Shown: positions 21,504 to 33,610 of the stretch, piece by piece
Layout of the letters: every line of letters starts with the position of its first letter
Position numbering within the stretch: the stretch's first letter is position 1
NCBI GenBank assembly: GCA_002205965.3
Contig: NADL03000599.1
Span: 1,550,001-1,614,000, forward strand
Length of the DNA stretch: 64,000 bases
Reading direction: 5' to 3'
DNA from: Kappaphycus alvarezii
Lineage: Eukaryota; Rhodophyta; Florideophyceae; Gigartinales; Solieriaceae
The notes under the pieces: model-generated
The model's database searches: none
What the model saw: the letters and a program-made list of their open reading frames with translations, nothing else
What the model was told of the DNA's origin: nothing
Program-made: the position numbers and the translations under genes

Positions 21504-24500
21504 ACATACCGAATGCCCGTTATTTGAACAAAATCGCACATTAAAAGAAACCTGAAAGAGACCGTTACGCCTTTGTTGCGATATACAGTCCATAAAATTC
21601 CATTGCAGTAAAAAACTTCAGAGCTTGAGGACATGAAACCATCGCAATAGATCCAATTCTGCGATCAAATCCGGATTTGAGATCGCATTGAAGACGTTCC
21701 AGGTTCTCAATATCAGGGATTGGAGCAAACCTACATGAGCAGTGCCCATGATACTGTGAAAATCCCCACATGGATACAACTCCTACGACAAAACTCGCTC
21801 AGTCGACTTCAGGAGAAGCCAAGAAATATATTGTAGCTACTGGGAAGAGTGGTGACGATGTTCTACCAATCGAGAAGCCTACGACACCATTTACTAGACC
21901 GCAGGGTACTTCTGGAGCGACCGTCCTGCCAGACGTAGATGGTGTTACTATGGTATCCCGCGGAAGAGGGAGGGGCCAAAGGAGAGCTCTGGGTAGAGTT
22001 ACGAGTGAAGTTCGGGGTGAGGCAAGAGGAGAAAGGGGAGTGAAAGAAGTAGGGAAAGAGGGAGATCGGCCTAAGGACATGGGACGAGAACTTTGTTGGA
22101 AGATGCGAGTGCGGATTGGGAGCGAAGCGAAAAAATTCAAGCACAGTTATGATGGAGCGAGAAGTCTTTGGAAGGGTTCTGCAGCATCGCACACGTCTCT
22201 TTCGCAGATCTGCCATGAATAACTTAAGGCTTGAGTTGGAGGTAAAAGAGTTGCTGCAGACTCGGTGTGGAATACTTTTACTGTTTATGAATAGATTTGC
22301 ACGGAAAGTTTTGGAATGGTTAAATGAGTAGGTGAGGCATGAACCTCGAAGTAGACTATCTGGCTCAGATTTTACATTGTATGATGTTTATCGTTTCGTT
22401 CCCATCTTTTTTTCTCTCACACAACTGGTTTCAGCTCGTAACATGCGACCTCTATTTTGAGACAAACAGGAAGCATACCACCTGATTTGGAGAGTATGAG
22501 ATACATCGCGTCTCACCTTTTGGCGTACCCAACCACCAGCCGGGGGACAAGTGGACAAACCAGGTGGAATTCTCAACGAGATCAGACCCAAAATTTGTCA
22601 GAGTTTGAAGCAATTCCTTTCGCTGAAAGCAGAACGGTGTTTTTCGAGCCATTGCACATGATAATGAACGCCAATGATGACTTGTATGGGAAAAAAGCGG
22701 CAGAAAGTCAAGTGACAAATGTTGCACCGTTCAAGGCCAACAGGAAGGGACACACGGCAGATTCAATTGCGAATGCTCTATTTAGGATAACAATTGCTGT
22801 GTGATTTAGAAGAAGAGGAGGTGAGCAGGCTGAATATGTTCAAAAGTTATTGAATAAACTCTTGGAAGGTCCGGGAGAAGAATCGTTGATAGGGTCAATC
22901 CTGACGGCTGAGAGAGGTTACGGGAAGGAGTCGATGCTTAGAGTCTTTATGGGGTTTGGTCTATGTTCGGTATTTATCATGCCAGAGCATTTTTTGTGAT
23001 TCCATCCATTTTCTGCTAAATCTTACTTTTGTCTGTATCGAGAGGATCTCCAGGTGGAGTCGGAAACGCATAGAGAGGGATTGGGGGTGCGTGCTGAGGA
23101 AAGTGATAACGACTTAGAGGCTAGGGCGCGGGGTTGAGATGGTGTAACCGATTTAGGAGCTGGTCTTGGTGGAGGTCAAGCACAAGGAACTGCAGATGTT
23201 GCCAGGAGTGGTGGATTGCAGGCACACAGTGCCAGTAGTAATGAAGTGACAGATGGTGGTTCATCAACTGTAGCAGAGGGAAACGATGAATTGAAAGAGG
23301 GCGTATGACGGACCGATTCCCTTGCTATTGATAGAAGGAAAAATTTATCGTCGACGACGGTCCGGAGCTATGTCCAGAGGTTTTATTTGCGTCTAAAGCA
23401 CTAGCTGGTGTTTGGACGAGAACAGGCAGTAATTGCGTCACAGCAATTGCAGTATGTGAGCGTGGCACAGAGAAGTTTGATAAGCTATTTAGGCTTATGT
23501 ACACGGTGCCAAGTTCTCTGCAAGACAGTATGAATACTTGGATAGATGTTCCTAAGTCAAATGGTTCTTTAATCAAAACACCCTTCAGTAGCACGCAACA
23601 ATCAAAAGAGGAGGAGAAAACGATGAGAAATATTGCAGAGGAAAAAGTGGGGTCGGTTTGTCATGTTCTGAAATTGGGGCAACATTGCGCTGATTGGTTT
23701 ATTCTTCGGCAGTTTAGGGTCACAGGGACAAATTATGGGATAATTTTAATGTCTAAATCCCGAGTACGATCTAAACTTTGGGTGCAGGGTGATGTTAATG
23801 ACAGAACTTTGGGCTAAAGGTTCTCGATGTTGCACGCATGGTGTTTTAGTTCAAAATTTTCCACTACAGCCATAAAAAGGGGAACACTAAATGAGCCGGC
23901 AGTTGTAAATTCATTGGAGAAGTTTGATTCTATCAATTATGTCTTCAATAACTGCATGCTTTCCATGAAGAAAAACCATACATAGCTTGCTTGCCAGATG
24001 GAATTTTATTTGTGGCCATTGCTGGTTTAGATGAATGAGCAGATGCATCAGTGTTCGAAGATTTTGAGGGACAGCGAATTGTAATGGATTCTTTTGAGAT
24101 CAAAATTAAGATAGCATCCTCAGCATTTGGAAACACTATTCAATTCTCTTTAGCGGAAGTAGTTCGAGGCACTTTCAGTGATGATTTTTTAAAGAAGCAT
24201 GTGCCTCTGGACCACATGCCTCAAGTTATTCTACATTCCGTTGTGATGCGCGTTGATTTCTCATTTCACGCTGTTGCGGCTGAGACTTGTTCATTTTATA
24301 CTGTTATGCTCAGGGTGATACCAGGTATTAGATCTATTATTTAATGGAGGCAGTCATTTTCATGGCCAGAAACCTTGTTGAATGGACCTATTGAGATGGC
24401 TACAACGGTCCTGTTTTTGTGACTGGCGAGTGCAGAGAGAATATGGAACAGAGACACTCTTTTTGAAAGTTATCAAAAAGCACGTTGATGACAATTGATG

Positions 24501-25754
24501 CTTTGTACCTTTGAAAATTTTTGAAAAAGCTGCGCAGAGTTTCTGCTCTAAAACGAAAGGTGGAGTAGAAGGGTCCACGAAACAAAGGGCAATTCTAGGA
24601 TGCGTAACCTCTCATTTTAAATGGGATCGGAAGATTGTCTCTCAAAAGTTGAAGGCGCTGGTGATTAATGCTTTTTTAGCATGGAAGATGCTTCAGAGAC
24701 AAGATCATTTAGAATCAGATGATCTCTTCCACTCCATTGAGAGTTACAGTAGCACATGAAACAAAGTTCATCCAACCGCTGAATTTATGTTTGATGTTGC
24801 GCAAGAGTTGTTAAGCTATGCTTCCAGCATGCAACTGAATGAGTGAAGCGAAGATTGCAGCGAAGCTGCTCCTGCGCCGACCAACACGGATTCTAAGCGT
24901 CTTATTGAACTGGGTCAATCCATGAAACTTAACAAGCTGCACTTTTGCAAGTCTCCGGACGGCATTCCACTTCGCCTCCCTGTAAAAGGCCATCATACAA
25001 CTGTAGGAGCCTTACAGAACTGTAACCTGTATGTCGTTCATTCTGAAGGTTACAAAGGCCATCGAACCATGTGGAAGTGTCAGATTTGCTCTGTGCATCC
25101 ATGTCTAAATATCCCTCCTGGATACAGAAAGAGCTGCTACTAGATTCGGCATACGCAGAAACATTTACAAGCGCGACGAATCCCTCCCAAGGTCCCCTCT
25201 GTATCGCAGAGCGGAGAAGATACTAGTGGTTCAGGACCTATTTCGGTAATTCAGGGGAGCGGACAAGGGGCGAGCTTTGGAGCAGGTGAAAGGAGCTCTG
25301 CTTTTTCGGGAGTGGAGTAGGGTAATGATTCTGCTTTGTTTCGATCTAGCATAGGATCAAAGTCATCGAGTAGGTTGTCCTATGGTGGGAGAACAAATGA
25401 AAATTTAACAAAAAGGAGGAGTCAGGGGTAAATCACCGCCTTATGGAAGCCGCAATAGCTATTGATGCGAACAAACGTCCGTAGGAAAACCACAAATGTA
25501 TATTTGATGTGTGATTTATCGCACATAACCCAATTTTAAGACCGTTCAAGGCTGCCTAGTAATCCTCACTTTCACAGCTTATCATTTTTTTGTTCAAAAT
25601 CCCGATCACTCTCAAACTTGTTCGAGATGCCAAGGACACTCCCCTGAACAACCTTATGTGCCCAGTTTTTTGGATTACAGAAAACTGTCCTAACCGCAGC
25701 CGGTCAAAGTTAATGTGCGGGAAATCGCACATTAAAATCTGGCATTCGGGATAT
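21504..25754 (+). mobile_element. decayed DDE DNA transposon, possibly piggyBac-like
   Basis: Plus-strand pieces of a transposase are spread over about 21770-25170. Notable blocks: SILTAERGYGKESMLRVFMG then SVFIMPEHF (about 22890-23000, resembling a catalytic Asp region); LGQHCADWFILRQFRVTGTN (about 23675); KTKGGVEGSTKQRAIL and ALVINAFLAW (about 24555-24690); and a C-terminal cysteine-rich part with WKCQICSVHPC (about 25074-25105) and IRHTQKHL. The GGV-G/T and Cys-rich tail recall piggyBac transposases, but the superfamily assignment is uncertain. ACCGAATGCC (21508-21517) and GGCATTCGGG (25741-25750) form a short terminal inverted repeat with one mismatch. Both ends also share AAATCGCACATTAAAA. 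More than ten stops and frameshifts make it inactive. Confidence 0.5.
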
Positions 25755-26310
25755 CTGACTTGTATTATCTCAAGGGTTTCAGTAGTAGGCCAGAGCTAGT
25801 TTAATTTTTGTTCTGGGTCCCTCCTTTTATTCTGAGTAAATCGAATAAAATTTTTATCAAATTTTTCTTGATTTCTGCTTGAAAATACAGAAAATCGAAA
25901 AATAAACTGTGACCCTTCTACCAGAAACAAATTGAGAAAAATAGAACAACAAGAGAATCCCCAATAATCCGTAAGAAAATAAACAAAAAACTGTAAGTCC
26001 GAGAAAATCCTAGGAAAGTAGGAAAGAAAAAGAGAAAATTTCAAAGCACCTAATCAATATTAGCTTGCACTTGCCAAACAAGTTTACTCAGCCAATTTTA
26101 AAGTCAAGGTAATAGACAGACCATTGAATTGCATCAGTTTCTTGCGGACTGAGGTAAGGGTTACGTTAAGGATAGTTTGATCTCCTGCGATGAACTAACG
26201 TCTCGCCTCCTTGAAACCTTTCCCGTCACCTTGCTTTTTACGGGACGGATTCTGAGAAACCAATCCACTATTCGTAAACTATTTTAGACCTTACCGCACG
26301 CAGTTCTCCA
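25755..26310. other. AT-rich spacer, no gene recognised
   Basis: No domain is seen. This could include the left end of the old Copia that follows, but no LTR pair was found. Confidence 0.3.
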
Positions 26311-29300
26311 GTGGTTCGTCATGAGTCCGCTGACCTTTCAAAGAATTTTGCGACACATGCGCTCTGCCATGGTGAGCTCGACAACCCATTGGACGAGATT
26401 GTCGCCTATTTCAATTCTCTTTCGTCACCGACAATGTTACCTGTAAGAATAGCTCCCAACTCCATATTTTCCACTCCCAAGTCCAAACAACCATCAATAC
26501 CTTCAGAAGACAAGACCTCGCACCAAGTGTACAAGCCATTCAGAGAAGAAAAGAATAAAATTTCTGGTGGCCTAACTCAATGTTGGAACGAGTTTACAGC
26601 GCTATACAAGTATGACTACGAAGACTACATGTTCAGTGACGGGCAAAAGTTCAAGTATATCCAACACTTCCGTACAGTAAATGCAGATAGGTTCTGCATA
26701 AATTGATTTGACGGTGTTTTTGAGCATTATTCTGAGGCGCTGAAGGCTTTGGAAATTGATTATAACCTAGTTTGTAGGAAAAATGTAAATAAATTGTATC
26801 TTCTAAACATTCATTTTTACCAGTATATTTCTCTGATTTGTGCTATTACGGATGAAATAGAGAAAGTCTACAAGGAAGTATCCAAGCTCATTCCCTATGC
26901 ACCACCTCACTGCCGTTCAGAAAGACACAGAATTGAATATATTGAATATGCAGTTATTGTGTTTTTAGAAGTTCGTGACCCTTGCAGCAGAGCAAATTAT
27001 GGTGAGTTGAATTACAAGTAATTTTACAATCACCTCATTTCTGTCACTGACTTTGAGCGAAAGGAAAAATTTCGACGATTGAAGGATCAGAAGAATCCAA
27101 ATTTTACATCGATCTTTTTATCCCTATTCATGATGAATTGTCGGCAAAACAACCCGTGTTTGAACGTCATCAACGCTCTACTAAATCCAGCAGTCACTAT
27201 AGTAGCTCATATAACATCGGCAGCTACAGAATGCCGAAGGAAAAGTGCCGTGATGATATAATTTATAATATTTGTTTTAAAGAGGGCTAAATTATATCAC
27301 AATGTCGCCATTCAATGGCTATGAACGTTTCTACAAAATTTCTTAAACACCAGGGAGGCTTATTTGAGTATCCAACCAAAGCCAATACTGCAGTACAATC
27401 GGCACTCATTCTGTACTGCCACCTGCAGAGCTGGTAATGGGGATTTTTCTTTGAATTAACTTCTTTTTACAGATCATACCACTGCTATCCGCAGGTACTG
27501 CACTGTATAGTAAGAGATTTTCTCTCGACTGCCGACCACCATCGTTCTTGGTAAATGACATTTACCCGAGTGAGCCCGAGGGCGCGTGTTCCTGACCACT
27601 CGGTCCCCAACTTGGACCTAAAATTTTCGCAAGAGAAAGTCACTTATTGGACTAAGTGTTAACTTTGCTCCTATCTAACATGGATTTCTATTACTTGGCT
27701 GACATTTACTTTACCTAACCCTCAGTTGTAGATAACCCTAACCTAGCTAGCTATTATTTATACCTCCCTGGCCACTATGTCACCAGAATAAACAACCACC
27801 CCGGTGCTAGCTCTCACTTGACTCCCAACTTCCCCCTTTGCAGCAATTTTGCCAGTGGGAACTTTAACTATAGTCACGTTTATCCTCCCGTGTTCCACTT
27901 CTATTTCCCATATTATAATATCCCTTTCATTGTTCGTCTGTAATATTTACTCACACTTTGCGCCCCGGACTCCGGCGTCTATATACAAATTGGAACTTCA
28001 AGTTTGTCTTTGTTGAAAACAATCTCATCTACAAAGGGGATACTCAGCACTGCTGACCCACTACTGCATTTACTTTTGCCTAGTATTGTACCACTGGTAT
28101 ACAAGGTTCTTTGGACTCGAATCTTCTCGGGTTTCGAGCATTCCCCGGATCCCGTCTCGGCCTCACGACCCGGAGGACAATTTGATCCTCCAGCCGTACA
28201 AGGAATCACCCCGCTCTACCCCCATAATATTCTCCTCGCCAAAGGCGGACTGTGCTACTGCACCTCAGTATGATTAAAGAGAAATAAGGGCGGCGAAAAC
28301 CCTGTTAGTGTTCGTTTGTGTGTTGTTTTTTCATTTTATGACGGTATTCCGTAACTAGACGAGAGCAACTGCGGACCGCGCATTGCACTACACTACAGTG
28401 TAATCTTGGAGCTTTATCAAGAATTGGATCATTGAAGTCGATCAGTTGACGAGACATGCTACCTGCGGAATATTTCAACGAGGAGGTCCGCGGTAATCCG
28501 AAGCGCGAATCACGAAAATGATGGCGAAGATAAAGATGAATACGCTCATGTTCCTGAATAGTTAATCTGGAAAATTATAATTAGCGACCGAACTTTGTTG
28601 AGTCACGATTATTTTCAATTCTTGGTACTCAAGCAAGCCAAAGTGTTCCTAAGAGAGAGCAAAATGTAGAATAACGAGAAAAGCATCCCAAATCTAGCGT
28701 TAAGTTCCTCACTTTTCCAGAGACACAAAACAAAAGGGAGATCAAGGATATTGAGTTCCATGAGATTTATACTCTCAAAGGAAGCAAATTGTCCAAATAT
28801 TACAGCTTCGAGAAATCCCACAGCGTACTTTTGGACTTTGGTTCCGAAAAAAAATTTAGAATTACAGGCAAACTCATACTGTTACCTAGCCGACATCAGA
28901 ATGAAACGAAGGCACGTCTCAACTGCTTAAAACTTTGGTTATCACATATTTACAAGTACTTACTTGATTCCTAATTCGCTTTACAACACCTGACGGCGCT
29001 TTTATGCAGCTACTTGTTGATTTATTTAATTCCTTTTTTACATTTCTTATTCGTTTAGGATTTCTATATGGATTCTGATTTGTTGCCGATACAGTCGAAA
29101 ATCTTATTGTCTCCAAGATACAATGATTTTATATTCTAGGTAAGCGCAAATGCGGTAAAAGTTTTAGGTTTAATGGAATTTTCCAAAGTCCTATTCCTAT
29201 CTATATTTCTTTCATCCATCTGATTCGGAGCTATACAACCTGAATAGCAGAGATACAACAGATGAGGAAACTCCTGCGAATCGATATTTAACTACGGAAA

Positions 29301-31000
29301 TATCTATACAACGGAGAACTTGTCAACACTTTGAGAAGAAACCCAAGTCAATTCAATTTTTTACGCGCAATAGAATGCAACGGACAATAGAATCATTTCC
29401 AATCAAAGACGAGCTCTTGATGGTTTTTTCGTGATAAAAAATCCTGTACCTTGAATATTTAACACACAGACACATTCCAGTAACGCTGGTTGCCCACACA
29501 TTCCAAATACGGAATAGATGTGGAACTCATTTCTTGAGTTCCGGGTTACTTTTTTCTGGATTTCCTGATAGAAATAAATTGTACCATTCGTATTCAATAT
29601 GCTTCCAAAGCGTGTAAAGAGCTGGAAGAGTCAAACGGCATTAAATTCAGCCTGTTTCAAGTCAAAATTCAAAACTCCACTGTTTCAGGTGACCCATGTC
29701 ATAATCTAAAATGTCATATCCACTAGGGGATTCGCAATTCACATCTTCATGTTGAGATCTAATTAGCTCTACGTCTCTTCGTTAAGACTATGAAAGATAT
29801 GATGTATCTAGAAGGACCTGTTCCATCTTTACTTGTCTTTTTAGTTATACCGAGGTTTCTAGCAATGAAAATTGATCTTTCAGATTAAATGTAAGGAAGG
29901 AAAGCGCTCAGAAAAAGAGTTGAGATGGAAATGATATTTTAGCCCGGACTTAGGATTGCACTGACCTTACTAATCCCGATTGCAGCACATCAAGATCTAG
30001 ATATTGATCTAGAATTTTACTCCTAGCTTGAAAAATACAAGCAAAACAAATGGAATCGATCTTAAAAAGTTACAAAAAATGGCGATAAGCTGATCTGCCT
30101 TTAAAGAATGGGATAAGCTTCACATTTAAAGTCACAGGTGAAACTGTGGTTGAGAAATTACTTCCTGTACTGAAAATTGTCTACTCCAAAAGTTTTATGC
30201 TTAATGTCTTTCATAAAAATGAACTAGAAGACACATCTAATCCTCGAGCCAATTATCTAGAGCCTTTCAAAGCCAAAAAGAAAGAGAATAACTGGCCACT
30301 CGCATGTAAAACATGTAAAGTTGTAAACAAGTATGAAATACCGAATGATGCGAATATAATCCGTTCGAATTTCGCTGCTTCCATTAAAACCTATACCATA
30401 ACGAATTACATGCACAAGGACGGTTCTTAGTGCGAAAAAGAGAGATAAAGAAAAGAATTATCTCGTAATTGACACCACAAACCATACACTTGCTCTCCAC
30501 TTCCTTACTGTTCGCAATTGCCGCTAAATTTGGGTTCATAATTTGATCTCTAGATGTAAAAGAGACATCAAGTACTTAAAGTCCGATCAGAAAATTCAAT
30601 TGGGTAGAGTTCGTTTTGACTACCCAAAAAATGTTTGGTTTACCTGACGTTCATATGTTTCAGTTGTGGAAACCTCTTTAAAAGTTATCGGATTCAGAAG
30701 ATTACTATAATCCCGCAATTATTTCAAACATGGAGTAGTATCTTGGTACAATGCCTACAGAAGTGTATCTTGCCTTCTTTGCAGAGCGCGTAGATTCGAA
30801 ACTGAAAGGATTAATTAAAACCTGTGTAGACGATTTTCTGCATTTTAGATATGGCGAGTTCTTGCATTGATTGCAAATGAATCTCGAAATTTTTGAATCG
30901 AGAGAGATCTAGTTTGATGATACTTTGTTTGCAAGCGTAAGAGTAAAAAGCAATATTTTGAATTCGACCTAAGTCAGACACAATATGTAAAATAATTACG
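26311..31000 (+). mobile_element. Copia-type LTR retrotransposon, very old remnant
   Basis: This fossil element reads on the plus strand. The gag is recognisable at about 26311-27040: KFKYIQHFRTVNADRF, SLICAITDEIEKVYKEVSKL and PPHCRSERHRIEYIEYAVI, in the style of gags found with algal and oomycete Copia elements. The RT occupies about 30080-30960: CKVVNKYEIPNDANIIRSNF, similar to GVFEIVAKEDVPTGANILGS in the young Copia at 59.8 kb, and further on KTCVDDFLHF (the YxDD region). Nothing is assignable with confidence between about 27.3 and 30.0 kb, and no LTRs were found. It is thoroughly broken with dozens of lesions. Limits are approximate. Confidence 0.55.
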
Positions 31001-32150
31001 ATTTCTGGTCGTAGTCGTCTTTATTTCTGAAATATAACCTTTAAGGAATAGATTGGCGCGATGTAAAAAATACAAAGTCTGGGATATGCTGCGTCGTGAA
31101 AATAGCTGAACAAGTGACTGAACCGAAATTTACAGTTAAATCAGCTAGTAAATAGAACAAAATTAAAAGTAATGTGCAGAATAGCCCTTTTTCTTCTTTT
31201 AAATATTCAAAGTAAGAAAAATATTCATTAAGTGTAAAAATTTATTCTGATTCATCATTTTCAAACAGCGATTACAAAACTTCTCAACTTGGCTACATTT
31301 TTTCTCACTGACAAGACTGTAACTTTCAATGTAATGTTCCAAGCTATTATATGCAAAATGCTGTAGAGTGACGATTTTCAATCTCAGTGGTGAAGCTTGC
31401 GCTTTCATTGACGCCTTCTATATTAGCTACATGATCAAGCACGACGTTTGATCCTTGCTTGAAATCAAAAATCCAATAATCTCAATGTTTGCGGACTTAA
31501 TGAATCCTTTTGACATTATCACCAACTTTTCTTTCACTTTAGAAAAAGCCTCATGAATTATGTTAATAGTGTGTGAGATGCATACAGTGAAGAGGAAATA
31601 TCTAATGTCAGATTTTTACGGATTGTAAAAAACGCGCTGATGCCCTTAGAGAGACTGCAAGGTGCGATGCACTAAATTAAATTCCAAAAACAAATTAGTT
31701 TTATCTCCCTGCTCAGCGTTGGTTAACTCTTAACTCAAGACGGAGAATAATGTTTCTGGATAAATGGAGAGAGTGTTGAAACTAAAAGGACTTTTAAATG
31801 CAGTAAAATACACAAAATCTATTTATGATTTATTTAAAGTCTTGCAGTATATTATTTTGCGCTTTCTAGTATTTCTATCCTACTAAATCTATATTTTCCC
31901 TATCCAATCACACTTTTTAGCTATTTTTGCTAGGATCATCTAAGTTTCAGGGTCACCAGGACCATCTAAAGGACTTTACGATAGGGAATGCTGGTAGTGA
32001 CCAGTAGGTGTGCTAGAGATTGCGGACGGCATCTGCTGTTTCCAAAAAGTCTCGCCACCTTGTCTACGAAAGTAAAAGAAAGGACAATACAATTTTATTC
32101 GACAAGCTCAACTCGTTCAGACTAAGCAACCCCGTTTTTTACTTTTTAGA
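31000..32150. other. AT-rich region, no gene recognised
   Basis: No domain is recognisable on either strand. It may hold the unrecognisable right part of the old Copia. Confidence 0.3.
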
Positions 32151-32192
32151 CTCGTCTCCAACGCCTCCCGTCTGCTTTTTCTACTTCGCCTC

Positions 32193-32684
32193 TTGAATTT
32201 TCGCGACGCCATGATCATTCGGCCATTCCGTGAGGACTACGGCAAGTTTATCGTACAGTACTGTAATAAAACTGCCATAGTGCAGTCCAGCGACGAGAAA
32301 CGAGCCTTTCTAGCACTCACCATGAGCACGGTCCCGTTATGGTCCAAAAAAGGGGCACTAAATATTGTGAAACCAAACTGCCGTGTTTGGAAATGGAATG
32401 TAACCAACCACTTAGCATCAAAAACTATCTCACGCCGACTGCTTATTATAAAACTAGGACTGCGAATGGACCAGTTACGTGTACACCAATTGAAAACTGA
32501 ACCGCCAGATAAAAACGGCACAATCGACCGGACCGGCATGAAAAATAGGGAGACCAAGTCTGCATCGGCAGCCTTCGTAATAAACTGGTCCAAGACCACA
32601 GCAGAACTGAACCGTCATGAGTATTTGGCACATGCAACTCAACAACTGGCTGTTTGTATCAACAGTAAATCTGAAGGCTGCTAG
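32193..32684 (+). CDS. hypothetical reading frame, doubtful
   Basis: A 163-codon frame starts MNFRDAMIIRPFREDYGKFI and ends SEGC. I do not recognise it. No signal peptide, membrane segment or catalytic motif stands out. The opposite strand is also open for 120 codons over the same bases, which weakens the case for coding. The region contains repeated GGTCC/GGACC words (for example GACCGGACCGGC near 32530), a composition also seen near DNA-transposon remnants here, so it may be a non-autonomous element rather than a gene. Confidence 0.2.
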   Translation: MNFRDAMIIRPFREDYGKFIVQYCNKTAIVQSSDEKRAFLALTMSTVPLWSKKGALNIVKPNCRVWKWNVTNHLASKTISRRLLIIKLGLRMDQLRVHQLKTEPPDKNGTIDRTGMKNRETKSASAAFVINWSKTTAELNRHEYLAHATQQLAVCINSKSEGC

Positions 32685-33193
32685 TTCTTCTATATTCTAT
32701 AATAGTCTAGACTATTGTAGACAGAGTAGAATAGTCAACATTATCCTACATAAATGTGGACAGAGGTCTGTCCGAATTTGTGTTATAGTAACTTTTCTCG
32801 TACTTCATTTGAAGGATAAGTCACATAAACACTAATCGATGTTACTGGAGACCAAGTTCCGTCAAGGGGACTGATTACGCAAAGTAACGCACGACCGGAC
32901 AGGAAAGGCGAGTGAGAAGTATAGAACATTCCAGACCAAAGAAAATACCCGCTCGGAGGCAGTAAAGTCGGAAATGCGCCCAGCGCCAGTCGACACCTTA
33001 GGTAGTTGTAATTTGCTGAGCGACCAGCTGGGTTAGCTGGGTTAGCCTGTCACTGATAAAAGCAAAACTAAACCGTATTCAAGGCTGCAGAAAAGAATCC
33101 GGTGCAAGTTTGCGCTTTATAGACACTGTGCGCCGGAGTAGGCGCTCAGCATGGGTTACGCTGCCTTCACGAATACATTCCTACGCAACAAGT

Positions 33194-33610
33194 TAGAGGG
33201 GGAAATTTGGGGTGTTTTTAGTCCATGAAAAATATGGTCAGCTGTTCCCTGAGGGATGTCGTGATGTGGTTAAAGGCTTACAATGCAACGGATTGGCGGG
33301 AAGCCGTCAAAACACTAGAAAACTGTCTGGAGGCAAGCCAACAGGCACTCCGAATTGGACATCGCTGCCGCCGCGGCATGACGCTGTGTTAAGACTGCTT
33401 TGACCTTTGCGTAGGTCTCCCTTGCCCTCGTAGCGACTTTGCGTGCGACGTCGGTTAACGACGCGTGGGCGTCCGGGTGACATCCTCCGAGGGTAGAGAT
33501 AGGGACGGGCACCAGCCTACTCCTGGCGGAAGACGCGATAAAGGATTCGTATAGATAGAGGGGTGCCGTCGCATCCTGGCGTTGCTGGAAGGAATCAGAG
33601 ACTCCAGGGC
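33194..33610 (-). pseudogene. family A non-LTR retrotransposon, 5'-truncated 3' end
   Basis: Minus-strand frame 33626-33315 ends with SARSRLVPVPISTLGGCHPD, DVARKVATRARETYAKVKAV and LTQRHAAAAAMSN, the C-terminus of family A. The 3' tail runs to 33194 and finishes ACACCCCAAATTTCCCCC. The 5' boundary is near 33600, where the oppositely oriented family D copy begins, and the two open frames overlap slightly. No target duplication was found. Confidence 0.75.

Noticed and set aside
21799-22216. Minus-strand frames opposite the start of the decayed DNA transposon
   Set aside because: Ser/Pro-rich complements of a Gly/Arg-rich + stretch, without recognisable motifs.
32237-32599. Minus-strand 120-codon frame
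   Set aside because: No domain, and it mirrors the doubtful + frame; neither is supported well enough to call a gene on this strand.
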